From Aquimarina sp040786285 (GTDB lineage: Bacteria > Bacteroidota > Bacteroidia > Flavobacteriales > Flavobacteriaceae), in NCBI RefSeq assembly GCF_040786285.1, contig NZ_JBFMKQ010000001.1:1860001-1924000 (forward strand): 64,000 nt of DNA, given 5' to 3'. The notes beneath the pieces are model-generated. The model was not told the origin of the DNA. It was given only the letters and a program-made list of their open reading frames with translations, and made no database searches. Within the stretch, counting starts at the first letter, position 1, and every line of letters begins with the position of its first letter. A program made the position numbers and the translations under genes. Of this stretch, positions 63,685 through 64,000 are shown piece by piece.

Positions 63685-64000
63685 ATGGGAATATTTGGTA
63701 AAATATTTGGTTCTGAAGAAAAAGAACCTAAAGAAGAAAAACAAGCTTTGCCATGGCAAGAGCTAAAATCAATAGAACAATTAAACGAAATAGAAAAAGC
63801 TTCAAAGACAAAAACTCAAGCTATTTTTAAGCATTCTACACGATGTGGAATTAGTAGAATGGTGATTCGTAATTTTGAAGGTAGTTTTGATCTTACAGAG
63901 AATGAAGTCGATTTGTATTACCTTGATTTATTAAATTATAGAGATATTTCTTCTGAGGTAGCAGCCAGGTTTCAGGTGTTTCATGAATCTCCACAATTTA
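63685..64000 (+). CDS. ytxJ: Bacillithiol system redox-active protein YtxJ, N-terminal part
   Basis: The frame runs off the window end after 105 residues. MGIFGKIFGSEEK is followed by an acidic linker, then LPWQELKSIEQLNEIE, the thioredoxin-like start IFKHSTRCGISRMVIRNF with one Cys, and DLYYLDLLNYRDIS. These are the conserved parts of YtxJ, a monothiol thioredoxin-fold protein proposed to remove bacillithiol from proteins. The C-terminal end is outside the window. Divergent from clpB. Confidence 0.85.
   Translation, partial: MGIFGKIFGSEEKEPKEEKQALPWQELKSIEQLNEIEKASKTKTQAIFKHSTRCGISRMVIRNFEGSFDLTENEVDLYYLDLLNYRDISSEVAARFQVFHESPQF

Overview
The window is a chromosomal segment of a low-GC bacterium of the family Flavobacteriaceae (Bacteroidota). 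The evidence is the gene content and order (dapF / GNAT / mltG; dnaA / LMW-PTP / RsmI-like; ligA ... DUF6913 / dapA; bamD / rpoZ / coaBC / DUF4835 / recN / fabI), the Bacteroidota type -7 promoter element TAnnTTTG before several genes, and the flavobacterial RpoZ, DUF6503 and YtxJ homologues. An Aquimarina-like marine genus is a guess. No rRNA, tRNA, CRISPR array, transposase or prophage gene was found.

Layout. 1-3644: the start of a divergent HtrA/Do-like protease, then dapF, an acetyltransferase, mltG and a lysozyme-like exported protein. 3649-6405 (minus): dnaA, a low-molecular-weight phosphatase and a tetrapyrrole-methylase-fold methyltransferase. 6600-12684: small metabolic and housekeeping genes (thioesterase, YigZ, EamA permease, HAD phosphatase, ribD, LEA-type lipoprotein, GNAT, prmC, LOG). 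12830-21650: ligA, then five tandem YhhN/TMEM86-like membrane proteins, a nested-palindrome repeat, and a 917-residue superfamily 1 helicase with a Vsr-like C-terminal domain. This stretch looks like an accessory insertion between ligA and the DUF6913-dapA pair. 21715-32788: lysine and cell wall, envelope and cofactor genes (dapA, KirBac-like channel, bamD, rpoZ, coaBC, DUF4835, recN, fabI, a glycosyltransferase, YbbR, coaE). 32873-35155: a two-component system. 35202-44366 (minus): miaA, a Kv-type channel with a zinc ribbon, a DUF3857 protein, an exonuclease/GIY-YIG fusion, YggS, DUF1015, 3-hydroxyacyl-CoA dehydrogenase and a Gfo/Idh oxidoreductase. 44520-47234 (plus): pcm and an MsbA-like ABC exporter.

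47229-56736 (minus) is a surface-glycan region: four glycosyltransferase-type proteins, one MBOAT O-acyltransferase, two AlgX/AlgJ-like SGNH proteins that are close paralogues, an FkbM methyltransferase and a small lipoprotein. It probably builds and acylates an exported polysaccharide. From 57002 to the end come smpB, several small exported proteins, a 41-residue membrane protein, a thioesterase/TetR pair with two matching operator palindromes, clpB, and the start of ytxJ.

Most unusual: the YhhN array, in which the two Asp residues likely to be catalytic have been changed in some copies (both to Asn in the last copy); the helicase with a degenerate nuclease domain next to the array and the palindromic repeat; the TetR operators; and the duplicated AlgX-like pair around one MBOAT protein.
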